DNA of 64,000 bases from Sphingopyxis sp. TUF1. GTDB lineage: Bacteria; Pseudomonadota; Alphaproteobacteria; Sphingomonadales; Sphingomonadaceae. A program made the translations under genes and the position numbers. The stretch covers positions 868,001 to 932,000 of the forward strand of contig NZ_CP144683.1 of the NCBI RefSeq assembly GCF_036687315.1, read 5' to 3'. Positions within the stretch are counted from its first letter, which is position 1. Each line of letters starts with the position of its first letter. The notes below the pieces were generated by a model. The model searched no databases, had not been told where the DNA came from, and worked only from the letters and a program-made list of their open reading frames with translations. Of the stretch, positions 15,389 through 23,623 are shown one piece after another.

Positions 15389-15501
15389 ACTTTGGCAAAG
15401 CGGGGGTGCGGCCAGGGCTGACTTTCCCTGAACTTTGCCAGACAGCGGGGCGCCGACGGGCTGACCTTTACTGAACTTTGGCGCGGCGGCAGGCTCGCGA
15501 T
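15373..15501 (+). repeat. three tandem 43-bp repeats
   Basis: Units start at 15373, 15416 and 15459, each GGCTGACyTT-N3-CTGAACTTTGsC followed by a G-rich diverged tail. The first unit covers the stop codon of the HTH gene. In another frame each unit starts with a similar peptide (LTFAELW, LTFTELW in units 1 and 3). Confidence 0.85.
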
Positions 15502-15505
15502 CGGG

Positions 15506-16024
15506 TCAGTTCATCACCGACCCCGCCGGAAAGCCCCGTACCCCGGCCACCGCGAACATCACCCCGCCGCGCACCGCCTCGGGCGTGTCGGCCAGCAGGT
15601 ACAGCTTCACCAGCTCGCGCGTCACCTCGCTGTCATCGTCGACGACCAGCCGCAGCGACGCGATGCCCAGCGCATTCTCGGCCACCACAACCTCGCGGAC
15701 CAGCGCCAGCGGCCAGCGCTCGCCGCCGCCGCGATACAGCGTCGCACCGTCGTGCCAGATATAGGCATCGCGCCGGCGCCACGCGCGGTGAAAGGCGGCG
15801 AGGCCGGCGAGCGCGGCGACGATCGCGGCGCTGACCAGCAGATTGCCGAACAGCAGCGCGCGCACCACCGCCCCCGCGCCGTCGTCCCACACCGGCATCG
15901 CCTGCCGCAGCACCAGCGCCGCGGCGGCGATCGCGCACAGCAATTGCCCCACCAGCAACGGCTTGGCCTTGAGCCGGCCCAGCACCACCCTTCGCGATCC
16001 CACAGGCTTCATCGCCCCGGCCAT
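15506..16024 (-). CDS. small membrane protein with PH-like domain
   Basis: A 172-residue protein starting MAGAMKPVGSRRVVLGRLKA. Two hydrophobic segments (about residues 25-45 and 58-80) are followed by a soluble region (AYIWHDGATLYRGGGERWPL and LRLVVDDDSEVTRELVKLYL) with the strand pattern of bacterial PH-like membrane proteins. Function unknown. The frame is open far upstream, but the residues before 16024 are low-complexity Pro/Arg sequence antisense to other features; 16012 is an alternative start. Its stop is next to the 43-bp tandem repeats. Confidence 0.7.
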   Translation of the reverse strand: MAGAMKPVGSRRVVLGRLKAKPLLVGQLLCAIAAAALVLRQAMPVWDDGAGAVVRALLFGNLLVSAAIVAALAGLAAFHRAWRRRDAYIWHDGATLYRGGGERWPLALVREVVVAENALGIASLRLVVDDDSEVTRELVKLYLLADTPEAVRGGVMFAVAGVRGFPAGSVMN

Positions 16025-16235
16025 AGCAGCCCCGCCGCCGCGGGCCAGCCCCCATCGTCGCGGCCCGGCCGCCTGCCGCCCGCCGTCTGCTGTCTGCTGC
16101 CTGCCGCCGCGCCGCTCGTCGCGCCGCGCCCGCAATTCGCCGCAGCGATGCGCCGCGGCGCGCAACATCGTCGCGCGCCCGTGCGTCTCCCGCTCACCCA
16201 CGTCCGGCAACGGACCGCTGAAAAAGGAGATTATC

Positions 16236-16694
16236 ATGCACAAATCGCTCACCCTGCTGGCGGTCGGCACCGCACTTGCCGCCGCGCCTGCCCTCGCCCA
16301 GCTCGTCCCCGGCGGCGTCGCCGACGTCAACGTCGGCGGCAATGTCGCGGTCGATCCCGGCGCCACGGTCGGCACTGTCACCGACCGCGTCGGCCAGACG
16401 GTCGACCGCGTCGACGGCACCGTCAATAATGCGGTCGACTCCACCAATCTGACGCTCGCCACCCGCGAACAGGTGCGTGCGGGCGCCGAAATCCGCGACA
16501 ATAAGGGCAACAGCGTCGGCACGGTGCAAAGCATCGAGGGCGACACCGCGGTCGTGGTCCGCGGCGGCAAGCTCTATAATGTGCCGCTCGCGTCCATCTA
16601 CCACGGCGCGGTCGGCCGCACGCACGGGCTGGTGACCAAGCTGCCCGCGGCGTCGATCGAGGCGCGCGCCGCCGCATCGGCCGACGCGGGCTGA
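16236..16694 (+). CDS. secreted PRC-barrel-like protein
   Basis: A 152-residue protein with a clear Sec signal peptide (MHKSLTLLAVGTALAAAPAL, cleavage near AQL). The middle is a Val/Asp-rich repeat region (VGTVTDRVGQTVDRVDGTVN). Residues about 80-140 (AGAEIRDNKGNSVGTVQSIE, AVVVRGGKLYNVPLASIY) fit a PRC-barrel-like beta fold. Probably periplasmic; role unknown. AAGGAGA lies 5 bases before the ATG, and a strong terminator follows, so it is a single-gene unit. Confidence 0.82.
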   Translation: MHKSLTLLAVGTALAAAPALAQLVPGGVADVNVGGNVAVDPGATVGTVTDRVGQTVDRVDGTVNNAVDSTNLTLATREQVRAGAEIRDNKGNSVGTVQSIEGDTAVVVRGGKLYNVPLASIYHGAVGRTHGLVTKLPAASIEARAAASADAG

Positions 16695-16741
16695 TCCGCC
16701 GACCCCTTACACCGAGACCGCATCGCGCCTGCGATCGGGGA

Positions 16742-16766
16742 GGGAGCCGGGATACCGGCTCCCTTT
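16742..16766 (+). terminator. intrinsic terminator
   Basis: Perfect 9-bp stem GGGAGCCGG / CCGGCTCCC with a GATA tetraloop, followed by TTT. It ends the PRC-barrel-like gene. Confidence 0.8.
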
Positions 16767-16927
16767 CGCCGTTCTGGGCAACCTTTTGCGCCCTCACCCG
16801 CGTCGGCTTTGGGTTGCGGCGACCGCTCGTCGCTCGCGCGCGCCCGTCCGTCGCATCGACGCCGGGCGGCGCGAAACCATGTCCCTCAAGCCGCGTTTCC
16901 CTGTCGATCATCACCGGCTTTCCCCCG

Positions 16928-16966
16928 GCCCCGGCCCGACACACAGCCCCCCGCACGGGCCGGGGC
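16928..16966. terminator. GC-rich hairpin downstream of the sulfatase-like gene
   Basis: GCCCCGGCCC (16928-16937) pairs with GGGCCGGGGC (16957-16966), 19 bases beyond the stop of the minus-strand gene. No T tract follows. Nothing else was seen in 16767-16985. Confidence 0.5.
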
Positions 16967-16985
16967 AACCGGAAGGACCGGCTCC

Positions 16986-18575
16986 TCACTCCCCCGGAAA
17001 TTTGGATCCCGCGGTGACGTCGATCGCCGCATCACCGCCGGTGGGGATCACCGTCCGTCCGAACCAAACAAAACGCGCTGTGCGCTCGGACAGATCATTG
17101 TCGTATCGCGCCGTTACCGCCGCCGCGTCATATCCCATCCAGATCAGCGTCGCGGGAAATATCTGGCTCACCGAATGCCCCCCGAGCGGCGCATCGGCAT
17201 AGCGCGCCGCGATCCGCGGAGGAAGAAACGCGAGCAGCGGTACACGAAACTCGTCGGCCACCGCCTCGGCGCTACAATGCGGCAGTGCGCCGGGCGTCAG
17301 GTTTTGCCCATGGTCGGACGTATAGACGATCGCGACGCGCTCGCGGTCGATGCCGTCCAGCAGCCGTTCGAAAAACCGGCCCTTCGACCAGCGAAGCGCC
17401 GTCGCATAATGCAGCGCGACAGGGCTATCCGCCGGGATCGCGCCAGCGGGATAATGGTCGCGATACTGAAAGTGGACGCCGCGCAGGACGGCGTAAGTAA
17501 AGGTCTTTACCTCGCCTTTCAGGTCGCGGTTGATCGCATCGGCAATTTTCAGGTCGGTATCGACCCCGCCGGGCATCGGGCGATAGGCGTCGATCAATGC
17601 GCGCTCGGGCGGCAACAGCAGGTTCTGCGGCGCCCCCGACGTCTGTCCGTCGATCATCGCCGTCCGGTATCCCGCCCCCTTGGCATAAGCCCAGATCGAC
17701 GGCGTGCGGCGAAGGTCGGTGCGGGGACCGACGCGGCGCACATCGACCCCCGACCGCAACGCGACCTGCGCCGGCGCACTGCAATGCCCCATCGCCGCCG
17801 CCACACCGAAGTCGACATGCGGCGTGTTCGCCAGCTTTGGCGCGATCAGCTTTCGGAAGGGCGCTTCGGCAACGCTTTCGTCGATCACCCAGACGATATG
17901 TCGCGGCGCGTTCGCCGCGCTGTTCGGCACGATCGCCACCGCGCCGCGCGGCGGCGGCGGCGGCGCGGTCGCAAGGTCGATGGCCAGCCCGTAAAGGCTG
18001 CGCTCGGTCCCCTCGGGCCACACCGCGGCGTGGCGATAAAGGATGCTCGGCGCGATCAGCAGCGCAAGCGTCACGGCGCCCCAGCGGGTGCCCCCGCGCC
18101 AGGGCACCGCGCTCCGCGCCAAGCGCCGCGCCGCGACGAACAGCGCGAGTGCGGCTGCGACCTGCACAGCGACCCACAGCAATTCGCCGCCGAACTCGCC
18201 CGCGGCATTGCCCGCCTGTCGCACTTCGGCAATCAGCCAGGCAAGCGATCCCGCGTCGAGCAGTTCGCCAACGAGCTGCGCATAACCGATGTTGACGAGC
18301 ATCGAAGCACCCGCGAGCACCAGCAGCATTGCCGCCCGGCGCCGCGAAAACACAAACAGCGCCGCCAGGAACACGGCCGCCTGAAGGGCAAGAAACAGGA
18401 ACGCCGTTGCCGCGCTCTGCGGGTCGCCGGCGGCGAGGCGGTAGGCGACGGTGTGGACCAGTGGGAACCGATTTGCGATCGCATAGCCCGCGCCGAACAG
18501 CAACGCAGCGGCCAGCAGCCGCACAGTGACGGCTGTACCACGCGCCGCTCGCCTTTTGGTCCTGTTTCGCCTCAT
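16986..18575 (-). CDS. sulfatase/phosphoethanolamine-transferase-like membrane protein
   Basis: A 529-residue protein with five or so N-terminal membrane helices (to about residue 200) and a periplasmic alkaline-phosphatase-superfamily domain: HIVWVIDESV opens the domain, HCSAPAQVALRSGVD is at the place of the catalytic Thr/Ser, and VAIVYTSDHGQNL supplies the Asp-His metal ligands. GGHSVSQIFPATLIWMGYD is near the C-terminus. This resembles EptA- or LTA-synthase-like enzymes that transfer phospho-head groups to envelope lipids or glycans. Substrate unknown. The start at 18575 (MRRNRTKRRAARGTAV) removes a non-membrane upstream extension. A GC-rich hairpin follows the stop. Confidence 0.82.
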   Translation of the reverse strand: MRRNRTKRRAARGTAVTVRLLAAALLFGAGYAIANRFPLVHTVAYRLAAGDPQSAATAFLFLALQAAVFLAALFVFSRRRAAMLLVLAGASMLVNIGYAQLVGELLDAGSLAWLIAEVRQAGNAAGEFGGELLWVAVQVAAALALFVAARRLARSAVPWRGGTRWGAVTLALLIAPSILYRHAAVWPEGTERSLYGLAIDLATAPPPPPRGAVAIVPNSAANAPRHIVWVIDESVAEAPFRKLIAPKLANTPHVDFGVAAAMGHCSAPAQVALRSGVDVRRVGPRTDLRRTPSIWAYAKGAGYRTAMIDGQTSGAPQNLLLPPERALIDAYRPMPGGVDTDLKIADAINRDLKGEVKTFTYAVLRGVHFQYRDHYPAGAIPADSPVALHYATALRWSKGRFFERLLDGIDRERVAIVYTSDHGQNLTPGALPHCSAEAVADEFRVPLLAFLPPRIAARYADAPLGGHSVSQIFPATLIWMGYDAAAVTARYDNDLSERTARFVWFGRTVIPTGGDAAIDVTAGSKFPGE

Positions 18576-18602
18576 TGGCGCTGCTTTAGGACGCGAGCCT
18601 TG

Positions 18603-18651
18603 AAAAATCACAAAGAAATGGCCCGCGCCGCGGTGGCGGGGCGCAGGCCAT
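18603..18651 (-). terminator. terminator of the DUF2171 gene
   Basis: On the minus strand a hairpin with ATGGCC/GGCCAT ends (18618-18651) is followed by TTTCTTTGTGATTTTT. Confidence 0.6.
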
Positions 18652-18696
18652 ATCTTCTGCGGCCGAAACGCCGCCGTCGTTGAACGCGTTCGCCGC

Positions 18697-18939
18697 CTAT
18701 TCGGCTTCCTCGAACAGATCGATCGCGTTTGCGGCGGTCGCGGACAGACGAACCGTGTCGCCTTCGACCGCGGCAACCAGCCCGGCGGGAAGGTAATGGT
18801 GCTTGCCATCGCCGCTGTCAGCCTTGGTCAGTTTGATACGTTCGCCGTCGAGGTGATCCACCGTTCCGACATGGACGCCGTCGGCGCCGATGACGGTCAT
18901 ATCTTCCTTGATCGCGCTATGGTCATGCTCGGCCATCAT
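18697..18939 (-). CDS. DUF2171 family protein
   Basis: An 80-residue protein with the DUF2171 pattern: IKEDMTVIGADGVHVGTVDH, then ERIKLTKADSGDGKHHYLP and an acidic end. It resembles a small PRC-barrel. Related sphingomonad proteins are abundant and often stress-linked, but no function is fixed. AAGGAGA lies before two ATGs (18939 and 18936); either could be used. A terminator follows. Confidence 0.85.
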   Translation of the reverse strand: MMAEHDHSAIKEDMTVIGADGVHVGTVDHLDGERIKLTKADSGDGKHHYLPAGLVAAVEGDTVRLSATAANAIDLFEEAE

Positions 18940-19058
18940 CCGTCTCCTTCTTGCTCGGGGGTAAGCCTATCGACAATAGCTTGGAACGCGAGTCGGCTCC
19001 ATGCCACGCGGCGAGCCGCGCAAAAAACGTGGCGGGCGCCCGGCGCACCGCGCGGCAC

Positions 19059-19751
19059 CTATGCGACGAGACCGAGCACCTTCTTTTCGATCACACGAAT
19101 GAACACCTCGGGATCCTGTGCCCCCGGAACCAGCATCTGTCCATCAAGGATGAAAGCGGGCACCCCGGTGATATTCCGGTCGGCCCACCAGCCTTGCTCG
19201 GTCCGCACCATCTCCCCAAACTCGCCTGATGCCAGAATCGCCGCCGCGCGTTCGCGATCGAGCCCGACCGACGCCGCGACGTCGATGAGCACGGCATGGT
19301 CGCTGACGTCGCGATTGTCGGTAAAATGCGCAGCGAACAGCGCCATCTTCAGCGCGGTCTGCACGCCGGCTGCCGCTTGCTGGTCGGGCGCCTCGCTCGC
19401 CCCCGCCCAAGTCAGCAGCCGGTGCGCGTCGAAACTGTTACGCATCCGAAAGTCCGGCCCCCGGTTGAAAACGAAGCCCAGCTCACCCGCAATTGCGGCG
19501 AGACGCCCCGTATTGGCGCGGCTCTGTTCGGCGCTGACGCCGTATTTGCGCATCACATGCGCCGCCGCGTCCTCGCCCTCCGGCGGCATGTCGGGATTGA
19601 GCTCGAACGGATGCCACTGGACGCGAAAATCCAGCCGCCCCCTGAAATGATCCACCACTCGCTGGAATTTCAGCCAGCCTATAATGCACCAGGGGCACAT
19701 GACGTCGGACACAATGTCAACGCTCAGACGCGGCACATGCGGCTCGGTCAC
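19059..19751 (-). CDS. DsbA-family oxidoreductase, FrnE-like
   Basis: A 230-residue thioredoxin-fold protein. The CPWC active site is in VSDVMCPWCIIGWLKFQ near residue 18; helical insertions typical of FrnE/2-hydroxychromene-2-carboxylate isomerase follow, and the cis-proline is in ITGVPAFILDGQ near residue 195. There is no signal peptide, so it acts in the cytoplasm. FrnE homologues take part in polyketide maturation or oxidative-stress handling; the role here is open. About 85 bases separate it from the next gene upstream. Confidence 0.9.
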   Translation of the reverse strand: MTEPHVPRLSVDIVSDVMCPWCIIGWLKFQRVVDHFRGRLDFRVQWHPFELNPDMPPEGEDAAAHVMRKYGVSAEQSRANTGRLAAIAGELGFVFNRGPDFRMRNSFDAHRLLTWAGASEAPDQQAAAGVQTALKMALFAAHFTDNRDVSDHAVLIDVAASVGLDRERAAAILASGEFGEMVRTEQGWWADRNITGVPAFILDGQMLVPGAQDPEVFIRVIEKKVLGLVA

Positions 19752-19835
19752 TATCCTTGTCCTTTCGGTATCCGCCGCCGCTCAGTCGCGCGGCCGGCAA
19801 TGAACTGTCGACCTGACGCGAGTTTCAGCTTCCTT

Positions 19836-20264
19836 CTATTCCTCATTCGGTACCGGCGGTGGCGTCAACCGGTCGGCGGCGGGTCGCGACAGCACCCACC
19901 AGCTGCCCACCATCAGAAGAAGCGTCAGCGCCTCGATGATCATCGCCTGCACGATAGCTGAATTCACCGGGTCACCGTTCACCATGCCGAACAATCGGCC
20001 CAGGAACGCGGTTCCATAAAGCGCAGCAGGGACCAGCAACGCGCGCACCCAACCGGGTACCAGCGCGCCGATGGCGGCGGCGCCCGACGCAACGAGGAAG
20101 AAGGCCGACAGATCGGCGCGGATCGTGTTCGTTGCAACGCCCTCGACCAATATGCCGAAAGTTTCGCCATAGCTCGCGGGATCGAACAGCCCGCGGACAC
20201 CCACGATGGCAAAAAACATCGCCCAGAGCAGGACAGCGCCGCGCAAGACCCAATTGATCATCAT
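19836..20264 (-). CDS. DUF4345-like four-helix membrane protein
   Basis: A 142-residue protein with four hydrophobic helices (about residues 6-26, 48-70, 74-95, 105-126). GVRGLFDPASYGETFGI near residue 24 and ADLSAFFLVASGAAAIGA match the DUF4345/hypothetical integral-membrane pattern. Function unknown. AGGGAGA precedes the ATG at 20264. The gene lies 48 bases downstream of mnmA on the same strand and may be co-transcribed with it. Confidence 0.82.
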   Translation of the reverse strand: MMINWVLRGAVLLWAMFFAIVGVRGLFDPASYGETFGILVEGVATNTIRADLSAFFLVASGAAAIGALVPGWVRALLVPAALYGTAFLGRLFGMVNGDPVNSAIVQAMIIEALTLLLMVGSWWVLSRPAADRLTPPPVPNEE

Positions 20265-20312
20265 CGTTCTCCCTTGTCGGGAAGGCTGCGCGATCGACGG
20301 GGAAAATTCAAA

Positions 20313-21461
20313 CTATTCCGCCGCGAACGTTTCTTCGATCCAGCCGCCGCCGAGTACGCGCGATGGATTGCCAGCGTCGTAGAGTACCGCCGCCTGTCCT
20401 GGAGCGACACCATATTCAGGGGCGGCGAAGTGCAGCCGGTCGCCGATAACGCGCGCCGGAACGGGCTTTGCCATGCTGCGCACCTTGGCCAGAACTTCCC
20501 GCGCTTCAACGCTGTCCAGCCAGTTCGCTTCGCCTATCCGCGCTCCCGACACCGCAAGCGCGTGCCGCGGCCCGACGACGACCTGTTTCTTTTCCGCATC
20601 GAGCCGCACGACGTAGAGCGGCTCAGCCTGTCCGCCGATGTCGATCCCGCGTCGCTGCCCAACGGTATAATGAATGAGGCCCTTGTGCGTGCCGAGCACC
20701 GTGCCGTCGATATGAACGATGTTGCCCCGATCATCGGCGTCAGGGCGGAGCTTACGCACCAGCGTTGCATAGTCGCCATCGGGTACGAAGCAGATGTCCT
20801 GACTATCGGGCTTTCCCGCGACGCCCAAGCCAAGGTCGCGGGCGATTTCGCGGACCACGCTCTTTTCCAGCCCGCCGAGCGGAAAGCGCAGGAAGTCGAG
20901 CTGTTCCTGCGTCGTTGCGAAAAGAAAATAGCTCTGGTCGCGCGCCGGATCGATGGCGCGGTGCAGTTCGGCACCCCTAGCGCCCATGACGCGGCGGACA
21001 TAATGGCCGGTTGCAAGGCAGTCCGCACCCAATTCTCTTGCGAGGTGGAACAGGTCGGTAAACTTCACCCCCATGTTGCAACGCACGCACGGAATCGGCG
21101 TCCGGCCGTTCAGATATTCGTCGGCGAACTGGTCGATCACCGTGTCGCGAAAACGGCTTTCATGGTCATGGACGTGATGTGCGAAACCCAAACGGTCGGC
21201 GACGGCGCGCGCGTCGCGAATATCCTGCCCCGCACAACAGGCACCCACGCGCTTCGCCTTGGCTCCATGATCATAGAGCTGAAGCGTCACACCGATCACT
21301 TCCGCGCCCGATCGCGCAGCAAGCGCAGCGACCACACTCGAGTCGACTCCGCCCGACATCGCGACGACGATTCGCCGGTCCTTCATGGCGCCCGCGAGCT
21401 GAAAGTCGGCCTGGGCAAGCCCGGCGGGGGAGGGCAAACTGTCGATCATGGTCGGCGCCAT
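20313..21461 (-). CDS. mnmA: tRNA-specific 2-thiouridylase
   Basis: A 382-residue enzyme that thiolates U34 of tRNA Lys/Glu/Gln, using ATP to adenylate the base and persulfide sulfur relayed from IscS. The PP-loop SGGVDSSV is near residue 36; the two catalytic cysteines are in GACCAGQDI and CVATGHY-like LATGHYV / IPCVRCN contexts; DQSYFL and the C-terminal beta-barrel (PGQAAVLYD) are present. The first ATG (21461) is used, but ATG 21449 is as plausible; neither has a strong ribosome binding site. Confidence 0.94.
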   Translation of the reverse strand: MAPTMIDSLPSPAGLAQADFQLAGAMKDRRIVVAMSGGVDSSVVAALAARSGAEVIGVTLQLYDHGAKAKRVGACCAGQDIRDARAVADRLGFAHHVHDHESRFRDTVIDQFADEYLNGRTPIPCVRCNMGVKFTDLFHLARELGADCLATGHYVRRVMGARGAELHRAIDPARDQSYFLFATTQEQLDFLRFPLGGLEKSVVREIARDLGLGVAGKPDSQDICFVPDGDYATLVRKLRPDADDRGNIVHIDGTVLGTHKGLIHYTVGQRRGIDIGGQAEPLYVVRLDAEKKQVVVGPRHALAVSGARIGEANWLDSVEAREVLAKVRSMAKPVPARVIGDRLHFAAPEYGVAPGQAAVLYDAGNPSRVLGGGWIEETFAAE

Positions 21462-21976
21462 CTAGGGATGCAGCACGAAAAATGCCAGCTTTTCCGCCGT
21501 GCCTGTCAATATATTGACGCGGGTTAAGCTTCGCTAACAGGTGCTGAAACCGGCATTTACGGGACCTTAGGCCCTGTGGGTTAGACGAGTCCCATGAACA
21601 TCGTACCCTCCGACCTTCCCCGTATCGCCGGTGCTGCCCGGCTGTCGGCGCCCGGTTTCGACATCATCCGGGCGGTGTCCAGTGCGCGGCAGGGAGCGTC
21701 GCCGACGGTGCGACATCTTCAGAATTGGGCGCAGCGCGAAAACCACGCCGCAAAGCTTAAAAGCCTCCGGCGCATTTTGTGCGGCAACCGGCCCGCAACG
21801 GAACAAAATGCCCCCCGCGTCGTTCGTTTTTTCGACTTGTCGGCCCAGGCAAACGGCTTGCCGGAAACTATGAACGCTCCGTTTACCAGAGGATTTCAGC
21901 CGATGTTGAGCCCCTCCGATCTAGAGCCGGAGACGTCGGAAACACCCCCATCCGATTTCGAAAATATGGAATGAGC
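21462..21976. other. 515-base gap between mnmA and sciP with possible CtrA-like site
   Basis: TTAA-gcttcgc-TAAC at 21524-21538 is a near match to the CtrA site TTAA-N7-TTAA, just after a TTGACG -35-like hexamer (21514-21519). A 126-codon frame at 21594-21974 is open and its TGA overlaps the ATGA at 21971, but its protein has no recognisable domain and no good ribosome binding site, so I do not call it a gene. It could be a long sciP leader. Confidence 0.35.
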
Positions 21977-22276
21977 ATGATCGAGAATCAGAAAATCCGG
22001 CCCGCACAGGTCATCGGCCCCTTGGGCGAACCGCTCACGCTCGACTCGCTGCCCCCGTCGACGACGACCCGTTGGGTCGTTCGCCGCAAGGCAGAGGTCG
22101 TCGCGGCAGTGAACGGCGGTCTTCTGACCGTCGACGAGGCGTGCGAACGCTATGGGCTAACGCTCGAGGAATTTGCCAGCTGGCAGCGGTCGATCGATCG
22201 CAGCGGCATGCCGGGGCTGCGCGTCACGCGCATCCAACATTACCGCGATCTGTATGAGCGCCAGCAGCGCTTCTGA
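21977..22276 (+). CDS. sciP: SciP-type CtrA inhibitor (DUF1153 HTH protein)
   Basis: A 99-residue helix-turn-helix protein with the DUF1153 signature: VIGPLGEPLTLDSLPP, RWVVRRKAEVVAAVNGGLL, then EACERYGLTLEEFASWQRSI and TRIQHYRDLY. In Caulobacter SciP binds CtrA and blocks its recruitment of RNA polymerase in early cell cycle, and also affects flagellar genes; the same role is inferred here. ATG 21977 is chosen, with GGAATGAGC upstream; ATG 21971 adds two residues. A classical terminator follows. Confidence 0.9.
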   Translation: MIENQKIRPAQVIGPLGEPLTLDSLPPSTTTRWVVRRKAEVVAAVNGGLLTVDEACERYGLTLEEFASWQRSIDRSGMPGLRVTRIQHYRDLYERQQRF

Positions 22277-22300
22277 TTTGCGGGACCGAACCAGATTACA

Positions 22301-22329
22301 AAAGGGCGCCACTGGGCGCCCTTTTTTTT
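22301..22329 (+). terminator. intrinsic terminator of sciP
   Basis: AAGGGCGCC-actg-GGCGCCCTT followed by a run of T. Confidence 0.93.
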
Positions 22330-22445
22330 GCGTCGCGGCCTGAACGCAACGATTTTCAAGCAATTCGATAAGAGTGTCGATTTTATTGCAACCCTCTCGT
22401 TCACCCGGCGTTAAGCCCCCGAGTCAACTTTGGGAGTCACTCAAT

Positions 22446-22721
22446 ATGCGCAAAATGTTCATCACCCTCGCCGCCACCTCGGCCCTCGCACTCGGCGCTT
22501 GCCAGAGCCCCGCGGCCGACAAGGTCGAGGATCAGGCCGAAGCCCAGGCCGAAGCGATCGACGAGCAGGCCGACGCCATGCCCGAGGGCGCTGCAAAGGA
22601 AGCCATGGAAGAAAAGGCTGACGTCGTCGAGGAAATGGGCGAGGAAAAGGCCAACGCCATGGACGACAATGGCGAGATCGCTCCGTCCGAAACCGGCGTC
22701 GGCGATACCCAGAAGAAGTAA
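22446..22721 (+). CDS. small Glu/Ala-rich lipoprotein
   Basis: A 91-residue protein: signal peptide MRKMFITLAATSALALGACQ with a lipobox LGAC, so it is lipidated and probably anchored in the outer membrane. The mature part is almost all acidic helix (DKVEDQAEAQAEAIDEQADA) with heptad-like spacing. No function can be assigned. GGGAG lies 12 bases before the ATG. A strong terminator follows, so it is a single-gene unit. Confidence 0.87.
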   Translation: MRKMFITLAATSALALGACQSPAADKVEDQAEAQAEAIDEQADAMPEGAAKEAMEEKADVVEEMGEEKANAMDDNGEIAPSETGVGDTQKK

Positions 22722-22746
22722 GGGCTGCCTCCCCTAAGGGCAGGAA

Positions 22747-22776
22747 GGGCGCCGGTCGATTCCGGCGCCCTTTTTT
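22747..22776 (+). terminator. intrinsic terminator of the lipoprotein gene
   Basis: Perfect stem GGGCGCCGG / CCGGCGCCC (22747-22755, 22762-22770) followed by TTTTTT. The rest of the gap to 22926 holds a strong GC-rich stem near 22887-22924 and nothing else. Confidence 0.93.
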
Positions 22777-22926
22777 CGTGCGCCTCTGTCCAGATGTGTG
22801 ATCGCCATCACCGCGGCGCTCGCCGATCAGGGTTAACGCAACGCTCGGGACGGGAACACGCTTTCAGCGGTAAGTTTCGCGGACCACCCTCCCGTCGCCC
22901 TCAGCGACCCGGGGCGGCGGGAGGGA

Positions 22927-23580
22927 CTATATTCGCGCCTCGAACGCAGCCAAAATGTCGCAAACGCCCGGCGCATCGGCGTCGGCGCGCAGCGCAGCGA
23001 GTCCCGCGGCGACGTCGAGCCGATATTCGGCAACCCCCGCCGTTTCGCCCGCCCAGCCAGCACCGAGCATTTTGACGAGGCGCCGCGCGGCGGCGTTTTC
23101 CGACAGCATATGGATCTCGAGCTCGACCAACCCCTCGGCCAGGCAATGGACGAGCAGTGCGGCCGTCATCATCCGGGCGAGCCCCTTGCCGTGAAACGCG
23201 TCGAGGACAGCCACCGAAAATTCGCCAACGGGTCCGTCGTGACGATGCCGCACCGCATGGACAGCGCCGATCGCGGGCCGGTCGGGACATGAACTGCAAA
23301 TCGCGCCCCATGCGATATGGTCATGCCCGTCGACATCGACAAGGCGCTCGATCACCGCATCAGGCAGCGACGATGCAGGGGAGAAAAAGCGCAGATAACG
23401 CGATTCGGCCGACAGCTTAGCAATGCCGTCGCGGATCAGCGGGCCGTCGTCGGGGGTGATAGCGCGCAGGCAGACCGCGGTTCCGTCGTTGAGCCGGCTG
23501 TGGATCACGACATCTTCGATCCGTCGGCCGCCTCGCGCGCCGTCGGCCTGCCCAGTCACCTGCCTGCCCGTCCCGGTCAT
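22927..23580 (-). CDS. GNAT-family N-acetyltransferase
   Basis: A 217-residue protein with a GNAT core: RAITPDDGPLIRDGIAKLSA at the N-side, FSVAVLDAFHGKGLARMMTA as the acetyl-CoA motif A (variant of Q/R-x-x-G-x-G/A), and HMLSENAAARRLVKMLGAGW. It is close to the acetyltransferase module found at the C-terminus of Pat-like protein acetyltransferases; substrate unknown. The start at 23580 has GGGAGACTGCG upstream and is preferred to ATG 23637. Confidence 0.85.
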   Translation of the reverse strand: MTGTGRQVTGQADGARGGRRIEDVVIHSRLNDGTAVCLRAITPDDGPLIRDGIAKLSAESRYLRFFSPASSLPDAVIERLVDVDGHDHIAWGAICSSCPDRPAIGAVHAVRHRHDGPVGEFSVAVLDAFHGKGLARMMTAALLVHCLAEGLVELEIHMLSENAAARRLVKMLGAGWAGETAGVAEYRLDVAAGLAALRADADAPGVCDILAAFEARI

Positions 23581-23623
23581 CGCAGTCTCCCGATCAGCGG
23601 GACAGAAATACCGACCCTCTGCG

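Noticed and set aside
16809..18683. Plus-strand 624-codon open frame
   Set aside because: Antisense to the sulfatase-like gene, extremely Arg-rich, no domain and no start signals.
21594..21974. 126-codon frame before sciP as a gene
   Set aside because: No domain and no ribosome binding site; only the ATGA overlap favours it. Kept as a possible leader frame, not called as a CDS.
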